IMG/VR virus record: IMGVR_UViG_3300021085_000051
Coordinates: 1-49,064 of that record
Reading direction: 5' to 3' (one strand)
Origin: a virus
DNA length: 49,064 nt
Below the pieces are notes generated by a model that saw only the letters and a program-made list of their open reading frames with translations, made no database searches and was not told where the DNA came from. Below, in pieces: positions 35,101 through 41,192 of this stretch. Positions within the stretch are counted from its first letter, which is position 1. The number at the start of each line of letters is the position of its first letter. A program made the position numbers and the translations under genes.

Positions 35101-35238
35101 TCGGGCGAAGGGACTAACGGTAAGGAACGTGCAGCAGTCAGAGAAGTTGTCAGTCGCGCCCCATTCATTGGTCAACATTCGGGTATGCGTGAAAGCATAG
35201 TTGATAGGATTGCTGGTGAAAAAGGTTCAAGAGGCTAA
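26176..35238 (+). CDS. Giant polyvalent internal virion protein with HELGH metalloprotease motif (3020 aa)
   Basis: 3020 residues, 18 percent of the window. The N-terminus has an ordered domain and a Gly/Ala-rich hydrophobic region (ILDPTNLIPVVGQAGKA) that could insert in membranes. An acidic linker follows near residues 370-550. A zinc-protease motif HELGH (residues 1146-1150) has a likely third ligand in SEYFANQF (Glu 1216). Further on come an ENYFPQVWR module and a C-terminal LPD38-like region (GGLGILGELMYD; VVSRAPFIGQHSG). Polyvalent phage proteins of this kind are thought to be packaged and injected. The start at 26176 is chosen for GGAG 8 bases upstream. No T7/N4-type RNA polymerase motifs were found by eye. 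Confidence 0.75.
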   Translation: MDRDLLKRALDANFGSGLTEQADDYSYTNLSGVDLLTNQDAVKDVRDYYAAQGETFSNYSDMWDKFYSDRRWSDVNTIGAASSLIESSMAGDDRDRLARLSKIWSNAPMRGTTLDRVWDYGKAAILDPTNLIPVVGQAGKAKTAFTAARTAGKTLQQSKNAGRTAGALGAAKQEAIIGGAVGGAQDLMKQATEVQQGLSDGIDVGRLAGSVAIDAGASGVAGGLLDRFGTSSVGRSLPVVNRLLGGDYADDLGNWSNTTNLGQNLTKRSQALARELDDIETKLGEDYQLEVDADDLAERKTNIELELAEIEADGVLVDDLNTKMDQLAEQIQAGQKNGVDVKGVQREYQKTAREFERTTKKKRLPSRQQEPEAEAPDVEVEAETGDPLQITDQSETNLLPPPSQRTVEEGEVIAIEPQEGQILEVDETAEVKTTDTTEDEAVALPDVPLVARNKQAFTQLLESNSDIINQTEINALASEGKLRLTASTQAIGKNAMEDLQKIVDERRAVPVQEPVQPAEPKAPKAETTTTAETVDADAGTSEFAPSADPDLEDQADELMPRMMMEVAGSNTDPLVAIRSQAIPGRDDISPPLKRILMQRLNNLEMSRARKAGASVRQDDTTTGKTNSRTADRTDVSIERLQDVPPYVPDEATGRMVRNPQYVEAGIGPSQAMKASRDIGGGNFSTSSTGTQPREFARTAAMRMAEADSRKKEGKLFYPYTSFVGDVHADGKTQSGEGAVTAYYFPYMGKSFRDINTALKAMETNGIKVNENYAAYDEDMVPIFTDREYASEKDKLLKRFGDKKITKKVFDQELIKLNQRAEGAMDTPQKKEVVGRNGEIIERVKAGIPNTKGKKIIAAIPRSEFSPSGNLVTSKVLSARQQKSGVSAEALIGNEDAKDWYIGYVPANMRTKTTDIDAMIEKFEPLNESNKVGEVNRTNPTAPPAPIDLESRGDVLIVDTSSLETNDINNLFFASSLAKNKGINLFGDVKSPEDLRSKEITLRDLTRLEAIVDNAPWEIDFNVNGQSVPMNNKLRLRVLATLHDLNGSVAPSGIRRPSIDIEESLVKLNGIFDKSSPTTRSNMERLMRMVVPDQLAPIFETADMDATVLGRFVNDRNDALNRIQLNPEAINKALKEKGLSETHVVAHELGHWVYNNLMSNPDKAEFWRAIDQYYDGEGRLYKDGDRDAMRDIALRSPYFKSVKKSVGFDNALDSPSEYFANQFALFMNHKYDLMMWPDTPFFTKAMKLAKKLWYLMSRKEILDPELEPIFSKLISRKDLQMRDQFMRPKEPTNKYSLTLMANYENLRVGKAEVDRAFNSADISAFIEKIKQPEHGLESQLRRLVATQNDAKFYARRKGEEYKGYTGVLEAIKENGLAQRLRNVLVELESIGVGRTAEGKKRFLGTFATEYPIDDIQAMTRVYENDLVPAIEQAMKQLNDSYYRLEKGDIPTAKLDSYDLKARQEVGMKKIEQSATAKVNFNETSRKRNQRENFVAQSIKALKAKKTDFNEADFGDFAASQYPDMLPLVGKLEEAFKKGAKPKQVQGIADRMRQILSSQLAVSGPATVVRTTKAGEEGPYQLATTNELAVVLREGLMGTGNKDKIQDVAWEYTRRDNKNKAVIPDSNAVINAVKAEAEFNRGGLEDNGIGSNTPFILSNFLSEITARTPQKETAARKLATRVLALGYEISPDTRTDDFKEFRTMSRQLSANLETEDITQTVRTLTKTLYPTSILSDGTRNLLENTAARMGYDADSVLEQLVIEDVDMTVDRVLMDQIKDTLPEFEGYEIEEAVNEAREAMRDAIAYAVNGLVDAPEARSRFLPLSLYGDMASSESLVTRNSPAGVYTDAVPAEFASEFAAETINRMSQSSVDAVKDFTGSDDIKMMFITPERADSIFGSLPVITDRPANTMDAMRDAMVDSAPEARKTVVADLIDQSEAIRNGINSARADGTASDLSDHYLFDSVVNTRLSNFKASDLTTTKPVFLRDDKPAVFGHQMTFKDDMVRGVIEAIRQSAKTPSRLESIDNFVADNRGLFKGRELFSSLSELAGGNEQLRRIMRQANYSTITVDGQTVLLTPRKARSVSSEEFIKAQPLLGEVEVGSGANAHIVSEARMAIDDGEAAVMQTADALTKAGMPKGAAKAMIKMRKKKSLNERDVQEVRTVLTTDTQSGIIRRAGMPSLADFAEPSDGSGGHFERIHGRMAKFLSPMTKALNELPDSKNPMGRWFDAGLRQMYDTTAEFAARKVGDGENIMGFNVVRGEQQPKSHRRIADALGNQDQMPRLLKTKKEREIYSMIRKYLDDVKKRLQDAGENVGVIAENYFPQVWRVDLINSNRPEFERKLAKYFLAEHKERFGSNSLSPAEAAQKAKDVTKQIVDDGGVNLPRSKVFSAGSGQEDFFKERMLRIDQFPEFNDASNMKDNLGVFMEKDLMVVMSKYSENAERRLDITDKFGPEGHGMTDYVTILRNTHDAVSRLLSTHKILKPDYHVLASGNEPDLNGPAVMKMQGNSALFKAPFSSKEKADFFTEQLVKKAAAGAKRDELVRSIMDRMQPTADSDEFSDQMRKNFRKRAEAIGSALEDTRGFTKTPSEKNVVHAEKYIDLVMQKPNGSEAWRKASSALRMINGVTLLSFTTLTSLGDLVLPLIRSGDFKSWSTALGNYMRDPVAGSAYRDMIRNVGVAVENTVHQRMSNSYGIDANRFTTGFFTATALTPWTDMMREIAGATAFEHFKASARIAQEAPNTRQGRLAKRALDEFGLQPLYDKGAPHIDMIMRSGGTEAEHPMYETVQAGMIKFANESIFAPNKNDLPQWATHPAGQLMFQLKSFPLKMLRLGRYAFKEALRSDDPNYAPLLLYMTAGPAMGFTAANVKDVVQSRGGEDNRQAEFRERKLSKTVTPLEGMLSDNADKALGWYWDGFMTMGGLGILGELMYDTVNQVDNGAYGKVRIAETFMGPSSGLFFDALTIAEGGMSAVGDAISGEGTNGKERAAVREVVSRAPFIGQHSGMRESIVDRIAGEKGSRG

Positions 35239-35356
35239 GTTGGTCGAGCGCGGTAGTAAATATTATGTTTACTATCGCGGTCAACTCATGGTGATAACGA
35301 GGGATAAAAAGATCGCACTCAACATTCAAAAAAAGCCCCGCCAGAGCGGGGCTTAG
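35216..35356 (+). CDS. Small basic protein overlapping the giant gene's end (46 aa)
   Basis: 46 residues from a GTG inside the last codons of the giant gene. It contains ERGSKYYVYYRGQLMVITRD, which looks like a real small beta-strand domain rather than a shadow, and fills the gap exactly to a TAG at 35354. Its last codons form the terminator stem. An imperfect inverted repeat (GCGGTAGTAAA/TTTACTATCGC) within it may be a result of coding or a structure. No family recognised. Confidence 0.5.
   Translation: MKKVQEAKLVERGSKYYVYYRGQLMVITRDKKIALNIQKKPRQSGA
35327..35354 (-). terminator. Intrinsic terminator of the leftward recombination operon
   Basis: AAGCCCCGC-loop-GCGGGGCTT, 9 bp. On the minus strand it is followed by a run of T (plus-strand A-tract 35327-35334). 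It closes the operon ending at 35392 and may also weakly stop rightward transcripts. Confidence 0.88.
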
Positions 35357-35391
35357 TTGGGAGAAAAATAGTGAACTATTTAATGGTACGG

Positions 35392-35694
35392 TTATGTTCG
35401 GGGCGATCTACCCTTTTTTTCCATTTCATATGCTAATGCTGAATAGCCAATTTTATCGCGGTAAGAATCTTCGTGATCAATAGAATTGAGAAGGCGGCAT
35501 GTCTTAACCCAATCCATCATAATCGCAGCGTGTGCAGCGGTTATCTCACCATGCTTTTCTAATGCTTCACGGGCGATGACTGTCCACCCGATAGCTATAT
35601 TTTTATGGTTCCAGAGGGCGTCACCGTAATCAACCGATCTAGCACCGTTGATAGTTTCTTTCGCGCTATCAATTATGGCGTCACGGTCAAGCAT
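35392..35694 (-). CDS. DUF6378-type phage protein
   Basis: 100 residues with the family pattern: NGARSVDYGDALWNHKNIAI, then AAIMMDWVKTCRLLNS and a DSYRDKIGYSALAYE ending. Found in many phages near replication and recombination genes; biochemical role unknown, possibly nucleotide metabolism as the fold resembles all-alpha NTP pyrophosphatases (inference). Last gene of the leftward operon, overlapping its neighbour by 8 bases. Confidence 0.8.
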   Translation of the reverse strand: MLDRDAIIDSAKETINGARSVDYGDALWNHKNIAIGWTVIAREALEKHGEITAAHAAIMMDWVKTCRLLNSIDHEDSYRDKIGYSALAYEMEKKGRSPRT

Positions 35695-35950
35695 ATGGAA
35701 GGCCCATTGCCAGACCAGCCTTGGTCAACAGGACATCATGCTCGGTTGCAACCTTTTGTATATCGACCAGAGTTTCCTTGGTATGCTTGAGCTTCATTCG
35801 TGCTTTGTGAAGGTCATCGAAGTTCTTAACCTCGCCCTCTTTTTCAAGCTGAACAATGCGGTCAGAAATACTTTCTATCTCTGCCTTTTTTTCGATAATG
35901 TCTTTGCGAGTATGGGTGATCAAGTCCCAATTTATATCTGTTGTAACCAT
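35687..35950 (-). CDS. Small coiled-coil protein in recombination operon
   Basis: 87 residues, helical with long charged heptads (IESISDRIVQLEKEGEVKNF). The start overlaps the nuclease stop (TAATG) and the end overlaps the DUF6378 gene by 8 bases. Probably an accessory or structural factor. No family recognised. Confidence 0.65.
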   Translation of the reverse strand: MVTTDINWDLITHTRKDIIEKKAEIESISDRIVQLEKEGEVKNFDDLHKARMKLKHTKETLVDIQKVATEHDVLLTKAGLAMGLPYA

Positions 35951-36783
35951 TACTTTGCCGCCATTGTGAATTGTTCGTATTTATCACACGCCTCTGCCTC
36001 TTGCTTATTGGTAAGCTTGCATGTGAACCCACCCTGATCGTCAGGGCGAGAGTGTTTGCAGAATTGACATGCTGGCGAGAGAGGAGGATTTTCCCAACAC
36101 GCCGTTCTTTTAAAGCACATCTTACACCGCCAATCTTCGGGGTAAGAACTCACTCGCCAAGCATGTCCATCAAGCGCAGCTTGAATATTACTATAGATTT
36201 CGTCCCATTCTAATTGGTCGAAGTGGACTATTTCCGCGTGATATTTAGAGTTATCTTTACAGTAAGAAATAAAAAAGCTGCGCTCAATTCCGAACATTGC
36301 CATCATCATCATCATTTGTGAGTAGTATTTTTTATGTGAAGCTTTCACACCATACGTCACAAACTTGTTGTAGTTGGCCGCGTTCATAGATTTGATTTCA
36401 AGAATTAGTTGTTCAGACCCATCCTCGAAATCTACTAGCCCGTCACTATGACAGACCACATGACCGCCCAACCAAGAGCGTTCATGCTGTCTTCCTGTCA
36501 CCCCATCGTTTGGATACACCCGAAGGTCAGCCATGCGTTGAAGGTCACGAACAACCTGATCCTCAAGCCTATGCCCTTCGCGGAAGATACGCATCAACTG
36601 CGGCGGCACCATATCGTTAGGAAACCCTCGTAAGGATAACTGCAATCTCGCAACGCAGTCGTGTCCAGACGAGGCACCTATGTAGCACCGCGAAGTTTCA
36701 TTGCGCTCTTCTGCCTGTTTGTGAAAGCCAGCATCTATAGCTTCGACAACGGCACGGGCTTGGGGATCAAATGGGTGAGACAT
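35950..36783 (-). CDS. Cas4-like PD-(D/E)XK exonuclease
   Basis: 277 residues. Nuclease motifs are in order: FREGHRLED (about 67-75), HSDG with Asp 114, and LEIKS with Glu 129 and Lys 131. Cysteines at 33 and 43 and a cysteine-rich C-terminus (WRCKMCFKRTAC and later CQFCKH) may hold an iron-sulphur cluster or zinc as in Cas4/RecB-like enzymes. It lies with SSB and a RecA-like ATPase, so it likely resects ends for recombination-dependent replication. The run of five Met (MMMMMAMF) is unusual but in frame. Confidence 0.8.
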   Translation of the reverse strand: MSHPFDPQARAVVEAIDAGFHKQAEERNETSRCYIGASSGHDCVARLQLSLRGFPNDMVPPQLMRIFREGHRLEDQVVRDLQRMADLRVYPNDGVTGRQHERSWLGGHVVCHSDGLVDFEDGSEQLILEIKSMNAANYNKFVTYGVKASHKKYYSQMMMMMAMFGIERSFFISYCKDNSKYHAEIVHFDQLEWDEIYSNIQAALDGHAWRVSSYPEDWRCKMCFKRTACWENPPLSPACQFCKHSRPDDQGGFTCKLTNKQEAEACDKYEQFTMAAK

Positions 36784-37244
36784 TAGAATGGAATTTCATC
36801 ATCCAGATCGGCGGGTGGGGCTTGGTTAAAGTCTTCTGCGCCAGCGTCTAGCGATGCAATCTTAGACTTATTAACTCGTCCGACCCTCAAGTTACCTGTG
36901 TTCTTGTCAGGCCAGATTTCAATCTCGCAAGCCTTGCCAGCAAACCAATCAACCTCTGGCGGGTTCGATCCTGTCCACCCAAGAACATCCAAGACACCTT
37001 TTAGTTCTTGAAGGCCATACATTGTGTTTTGTTCTGACTGAGGGTTGTTTACCATGATCCAATGCTTGCGAGAACCATTGTCATTTTTGTAGTTGATTTC
37101 GATTTGATCACCACCCTTTGAAGTTTTCTTGATTGCTGCACTCTCAATCATTACTTCATGTGTGCCACGATCAAGTAGGCTGCTTCCCGATGGTCGTTCA
37201 CTGGTTTTAACTTTCGACAGATCGACATTTAAATACGCGCTCAT
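36783..37244 (-). CDS. ssb: Single-stranded DNA-binding protein
   Basis: 153 residues with an OB-fold-like body (beta strands around HEVMIESAAIKKTSKGGDQI and ACEIEIWPDKNTGNLRV) and the diagnostic acidic tip DLDDEIPF, through which SSBs recruit partner proteins. It is translationally coupled to the ATPase upstream (ATGA). Role: protect ssDNA and recruit the recombinase and nuclease of this operon. Confidence 0.85.
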   Translation of the reverse strand: MSAYLNVDLSKVKTSERPSGSSLLDRGTHEVMIESAAIKKTSKGGDQIEINYKNDNGSRKHWIMVNNPQSEQNTMYGLQELKGVLDVLGWTGSNPPEVDWFAGKACEIEIWPDKNTGNLRVGRVNKSKIASLDAGAEDFNQAPPADLDDEIPF

Positions 37245-38047
37245 TGTGCTACTCCTACACGTTTAGTTTTTTCAAATTGTTCTTTGGTCATCATCATGCG
37301 CTTGACCAACTCAGGCACATCTGTGCCATCCTCGACGGGGCGAATGCGCCCATGTGGATCGCGGTTCTTACCGTGCCATCCGTGGACTTGATCGCACAGC
37401 ATGTATCTGCGCAGGGCCATCTTATCCTTGCCGCCTTGCACCTTTTGCGTTTCGGTCTTGGCAACCAACGCGCACACCAGATCGAAGTCACCAATGTATT
37501 TCTTTTGCTTAGACTTCTGGTGGAGCATGGGCCAGAAATGGGTCTTACCATTATCGTCTTGTTCTTCGGCGGCGAGTGCAGTGACGATTGTATGGATTGG
37601 CAAGTCGCGCAGATCACCGATCAGTGGATCAATTTTCTGGCTGTAAATCTGGTAAGGTTTGAAGTTGTTGTTCTTGTCAGGATTTTCGGCGTGTGCCTCA
37701 AGAAAGGCACGGCGTGACAACTCAGTTATACTGTCCACCGCCAACCATTTGTAACCAGCCTGTTGAAAGTCTGGGCTACGAATAAAGCTCATTATCTCTT
37801 TGAAGGAATAACCGTCAGGGTATTGAGCTTTATCTACGGTGTGATCAAACGAATAGAACGGAATGAAGTCTATGTCCTTATCGCTGATTGAGGACAGACC
37901 CCCTTCGCCCGATATGATCAGACCCTTACCAAACGTGTCAGCAAACTTACCAATCGCGGTGGTTTTGCCAGCCCCACCGTGGCCGTATAGAAGGATGTTA
38001 AGGTTGAGCGCAGTAACATCGCTCGTCTTAAAAGGTTTAATTTTCAT
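37241..38047 (-). CDS. RecA-like ATPase, Sak4-type phage recombinase
   Basis: 268 residues with Walker A GHGGAGKTT (residues 22-30), Walker B WLAVDSI, and the length and context of Sak4-type single-strand annealing ATPases (phage nucleotide-binding protein family). Known members anneal or exchange ssDNA with SSB help. It overlaps both neighbours by 4 bases. The adjacent SSB and Cas4-like nuclease complete the module. Confidence 0.85.
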   Translation of the reverse strand: MKIKPFKTSDVTALNLNILLYGHGGAGKTTAIGKFADTFGKGLIISGEGGLSSISDKDIDFIPFYSFDHTVDKAQYPDGYSFKEIMSFIRSPDFQQAGYKWLAVDSITELSRRAFLEAHAENPDKNNNFKPYQIYSQKIDPLIGDLRDLPIHTIVTALAAEEQDDNGKTHFWPMLHQKSKQKKYIGDFDLVCALVAKTETQKVQGGKDKMALRRYMLCDQVHGWHGKNRDPHGRIRPVEDGTDVPELVKRMMMTKEQFEKTKRVGVAQ

Positions 38048-38460
38048 GTTTTGAGAACCTTCACTGTGACTGTGCCGCGTTTGATCGTGAGAGCTTCACG
38101 AAGTTTATCCTTCACCAATTCGTCTGCGGCATCATAAAGACGTTTGTTGACGGTGAAGTTTTGGGAAACACATTCGGGCAAGGGTTGTTCATCGAACAGC
38201 TTTGCAAGCACAGCCTTGTCCCAATCAAATTTTTCTGGGGTGTTGATCTTGAGGCGACCACTATCTGCGAAAGGTATTTCAACCTCGCCATATTCTTCTG
38301 GAAGTTCAGAAAGAATTTGATGCTTTAGGTAGTCAAGCTTTTCCTTGACCTGATCTAACTCGTTAGCCGCCGTTCTGTATTGCTCACAGTATTCGGAAAG
38401 ACGTTCATCGCGTGTTGATGTCGGGAGCGTAATATCACCAAAGATCATTTCGTCATTCAT
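38044..38460 (-). CDS. Hypothetical coiled-coil protein, first gene of recombination operon
   Basis: 138 residues from an ATG at 38460; an alternative GTG at 38505 lies within the palindromic operator region and is less likely, and an ATG at 38448 is possible. It shows a helical segment (ANELDQVKEKLDYLKHQIL) and a C-terminal conserved-looking domain (LREALTIKRGTVTVKVL). Proteins of this shape precede recombinase genes in other phages. Function unknown. Confidence 0.6.
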   Translation of the reverse strand: MNDEMIFGDITLPTSTRDERLSEYCEQYRTAANELDQVKEKLDYLKHQILSELPEEYGEVEIPFADSGRLKINTPEKFDWDKAVLAKLFDEQPLPECVSQNFTVNKRLYDAADELVKDKLREALTIKRGTVTVKVLKT

Positions 38461-38480
38461 AAAGATTAACCATTGCGTAA

Positions 38481-38516
38481 GTTGTGTTCGTCGTGTTAGT
38501 AACACAACCGTTACAC
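38481..38516. promoter_or_regulatory. Palindromic operator region between divergent genes
   Basis: Contains the perfect palindrome GTGTTA-G-TAACAC (38493-38505), an inverted pair GTTGTGTT (38481-38488) and AACACAAC (38501-38508), and CGTTACAC. It lies between the leftward recombination operon and the rightward Cro-like gene, so it is the natural operator for both. Confidence 0.6.
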
Positions 38517-38534
38517 CTGAGCAAGAGAGAAAAT

Positions 38535-38759
38535 ATGCACTTCAATATTCAACGATTAGTTGACGATCTGGGGGGAGCCACCGCCGTTGCCAAGCAAGTC
38601 GGCATTGGTCGTACTGTCCCTTATGGTTGGGTGCGCCGATCTTTCATAAGTTCACATCACCTTTCACTCATTAAAGAAGCCAACCCACTGTTGGATATTA
38701 ACTGTTACTTTGAACATGAGGACGCGCATGACACAGACAACCTTGGATGCAGCACTTGA
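38535..38759 (+). CDS. Cro/CI-like helix-turn-helix regulator
   Basis: 74 residues. ATAVAKQVGIGRTVPYGWVR fits a Cro/YdaS-like helix-turn-helix. Its size and position beside a palindromic operator suggest an autoregulating repressor controlling the divergent operon and the replication gene downstream, which it overlaps by 32 bases. The ATG at 38535 is preferred over an upstream GTG because AGAGAGAAA precedes it and the protein keeps normal length. Confidence 0.75.
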   Translation: MHFNIQRLVDDLGGATAVAKQVGIGRTVPYGWVRRSFISSHHLSLIKEANPLLDINCYFEHEDAHDTDNLGCST

Positions 38760-40611
38760 ATACTTAGATCGCGGCTGGTCAGTCATACCGATTAAAAATG
38801 GAACGAAGGTTCCACCGTTTAGTTGGAAAGAATTTCAGTATAGGCTCCCCACCGAAGACGAGATTTACAAGTGGTTCGATGGAACCGATCACGACATAGC
38901 TGTAGTATGCGGATCAGTTAGCAACCTCGTCGTACTTGATACGGACGATCAACAAGCTACTGACCATGCGAAGGCTATGGGATGGGATAGAACGCCGTAC
39001 CAAGTGAAAACTTCCAAGGGTTATCACTTCTACTTTTCATCGGACGAAAAGATACAGAAGGGCAAGGTCAAAGATAAGACTGACCTTCAAGCCGAAGGTG
39101 CTTATGTAGTCGCCCCGCCTTCGGCAAACAAATCACTTGCCTTACAAGTTGGGTGCGATCCATACGATCTTCCTAAGTACAACGGGCCGAGGGTTGGCTT
39201 TGAGGATAACGTCATTCCTTTCACGCCCACCCCGTATGATCAGATCAACCTGGACCTAATTAAATCCAAATTAAACGCATGGGAAGAGGCAGAAATATTT
39301 GTCGAGAGGGAAGGCCGCAAGCTACAGGCTGGGGATAGCTGTCACAATCGTATTGTCAGTTGGGTCGGCCACTTAATATCTTTGAGCCTTGACCACCAAA
39401 CCGTCTATGACAGAACCCTTGAGTTCTGTGAACAATTTATGGATGACCCCTTCGATGACAAGAAAATCCTTGAGACTATCAAGGGTTTGCTTCGTAAGGA
39501 AAAGGTAGAGGAACACTTCGATCCCAAGCCAAAGCCCGAACCAATTAGGTTTGACCCGATCACAACGTCAAGCATTGATGTACTCGCTCAAACTATTGGT
39601 GAACAACGCTTCTTTGTTGACCCAATCATTCCATCTAATGATGCGTCATTGACTATGATCTTTGGGTACTCTGGGCATGGTAAGTCGATGTTCACGCGAA
39701 ACATGTTGTATGCAGCCTGTGTCGGCAAGATGAACTATGGGCCATTCATCTTATCTGATAAGCCGCGTGTTCTTTATCTTGACCTAGAGAATGGCAAGCG
39801 GAACATATTGAGGTTCTTGAAGCAAGCCAAGGCGACCTATGGCGATGCGGGTGACAGGTTTATGATGTTCGCTGGTTTCCAACACGGCGATATGAACCTC
39901 AAGACAGACGAGGGTGTTGCAAGTTTACAGTCTTGGATCAATGCCACTCGCCCCAACATCGTTTGCATTGACACAGTTCGCACGGCCTTTGTTGGTATGC
40001 AAGAGAACGAAGGCAAGGAGTGGTCAGGTATTAACCAGTTGATCCTTGCGCTGCGCAACGCTGGCATATCGGTGGTCCTAGTACACCACGCCAACAAGCC
40101 GCAAGGGGACGGGGCAAGTGGATCATACGCTGGCTCAACCAACGCACTCACCAACCTAGAGTTTGGCATCAAGGTCACACAAATCTTTGACGATCAGGAC
40201 ATGGCTAGAACCAAGGCTGGGCTGTATGCTGGTGATATAGAAAGCCCCATGCTCCACAAGCTTTACCACCCTGCGGCACTCAAGAAGGGTGAACACATGG
40301 CAGTCAAGCTTGAAGTTCGTTTTGTTAAGAACCGTGAGGCAGACGAGAGTTTAGAAGACTTGAGCTACGTTGCTTATGCCACTGACTATGACCGTGACAC
40401 ATTCAGATGCGTGTCAACTACAACCTCTAAACAGAAGGCTCTTGTATGGTGTCGGCCACACAGGGATAGCAGCGGTACAGTTGTTCCACCCCTGTCTAAT
40501 GATGACATCGCCAGAAAATTAAACATACATAGTAGTGTAATTGAGGATTGGGTTCGTCCATTAACTTCCAATAATGTCCCAAATAAAATAGCTAATCTGC
40601 AAAAAAGTTGA
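38728..40611 (+). CDS. Bifunctional primase-polymerase / AAA helicase-like replication protein
   Basis: 627 residues. The N-terminal prim-pol domain has the metal motif VVLDTDD (Asp 71, Asp 73) and KGYHFYF with His 100. A linker is followed by a RepA/AAA_25-type ATPase with Walker A GYSGHGKS (313-320), Walker B VCIDT (412-416) and VVLVHHANK. The end carries a helix-turn-helix-like region (NDDIARKLNIHSSVIEDWV). It probably primes and unwinds at the phage origin. The ATG at 38728 with GAGG upstream is preferred. No separate DNA polymerase gene is seen, so the host polymerase is probably used. Confidence 0.88.
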   Translation: MTQTTLDAALEYLDRGWSVIPIKNGTKVPPFSWKEFQYRLPTEDEIYKWFDGTDHDIAVVCGSVSNLVVLDTDDQQATDHAKAMGWDRTPYQVKTSKGYHFYFSSDEKIQKGKVKDKTDLQAEGAYVVAPPSANKSLALQVGCDPYDLPKYNGPRVGFEDNVIPFTPTPYDQINLDLIKSKLNAWEEAEIFVEREGRKLQAGDSCHNRIVSWVGHLISLSLDHQTVYDRTLEFCEQFMDDPFDDKKILETIKGLLRKEKVEEHFDPKPKPEPIRFDPITTSSIDVLAQTIGEQRFFVDPIIPSNDASLTMIFGYSGHGKSMFTRNMLYAACVGKMNYGPFILSDKPRVLYLDLENGKRNILRFLKQAKATYGDAGDRFMMFAGFQHGDMNLKTDEGVASLQSWINATRPNIVCIDTVRTAFVGMQENEGKEWSGINQLILALRNAGISVVLVHHANKPQGDGASGSYAGSTNALTNLEFGIKVTQIFDDQDMARTKAGLYAGDIESPMLHKLYHPAALKKGEHMAVKLEVRFVKNREADESLEDLSYVAYATDYDRDTFRCVSTTTSKQKALVWCRPHRDSSGTVVPPLSNDDIARKLNIHSSVIEDWVRPLTSNNVPNKIANLQKS

Positions 40612-40623
40612 GAGGTAGGAAGT

Positions 40624-40703
40624 TAAACTCGCGTTCCTTCTTGTCGAACTGCGCGGCTCCTAAAGAGCCGCTCGTTATCTCCGACAACTCGTCAGCGAGT
40701 TTA
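40624..40703 (+). promoter_or_regulatory. Nested structured region downstream of prim-pol gene
   Basis: Three nested pairings: 40624-40632 with 40695-40703 (9 bp), 40641-40646 with 40682-40687 (6 bp) and 40653-40659 with 40665-40671 (7 bp). A competing local hairpin, AACTCG-TCAG-CGAGTT (40686-40701), would break the outer two stems. It could be an attenuator, structured RNA, terminator or origin element. No gene fits here. Confidence 0.5.
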
Positions 40704-40730
40704 CACCTGTTCGCTAAAAAGTCAATACTG

Positions 40731-40765
40731 GTTGTGTAAAAAGTTGTGTAGTGTTATATCCGTTA
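40731..40765 (+). promoter_or_regulatory. GTTGTGTA direct repeats and CGTTACA: candidate operator
   Basis: GTTGTGTA at 40731-40738 and 40743-40750, 12 bases apart, followed by GTGTTATATCCGTTACA. The words match the operator at 38481 and the region at 48686. Located just before the HTH-zinc protein gene. Confidence 0.45.
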
Positions 40766-40787
40766 CAAAGTTCTTTTGGAGTTGGGT

Positions 40788-41192
40788 ATGTCATCACGTT
40801 CCCCCATCACTCCCGAAGTTGAGCAGTATTTAAAACTTAACCATAAACTTTACACTCATAAAGAACTTGCTCAACACATCGGGTGCTGCGTCGAGACTGT
40901 TCGCCGTGCGCTAATGCGGCTCGAACTAGAAATTATTTACGGTGCCAAGTACCAACGCAGACAGCCACCTAAAAAGTGGAAACGTCCTTGCATCATTTGC
41001 GGCTGCACGAAACAGCGTCCTAAGTCTCAGTACAAATGCACCGCCTGTCACGACAGAGAGCGCGACCAGAACAAGCATTTCAGTCACTCGCGTACATCGA
41101 CGATCACCTTACCCAAATTGAGAGAGCTTAAATTATGTCGAGACAAAAACGAAAAGGCGATGGCTATGAACGTGAACTTGCTCACTGGCTAA
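40788..41192 (+). CDS. HTH and zinc-ribbon DNA-binding protein
   Basis: 134 residues. The N-terminal helix-turn-helix (YTHKELAQHIGCCVETVRRAL) precedes a CxxC...CxxC zinc ribbon (CIICGC; CTACHD) and a basic tail. It could be a late-gene activator or a replication accessory factor; it is one of few candidates to read the TTAGGGACGAC sites. The ATG at 40788 is preferred over the TTG at 40776 for spacing to TTGGAGTTGGG. It overlaps the next gene by 58 bases. Confidence 0.7.
   Translation: MSSRSPITPEVEQYLKLNHKLYTHKELAQHIGCCVETVRRALMRLELEIIYGAKYQRRQPPKKWKRPCIICGCTKQRPKSQYKCTACHDRERDQNKHFSHSRTSTITLPKLRELKLCRDKNEKAMAMNVNLLTG

Noticed and set aside
36300-36320. CAT repeat tract as a microsatellite of interest
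   Set aside because: It encodes a short Met run in the nuclease; a similar Met run occurs in the adaptor at 14735. No further structure.
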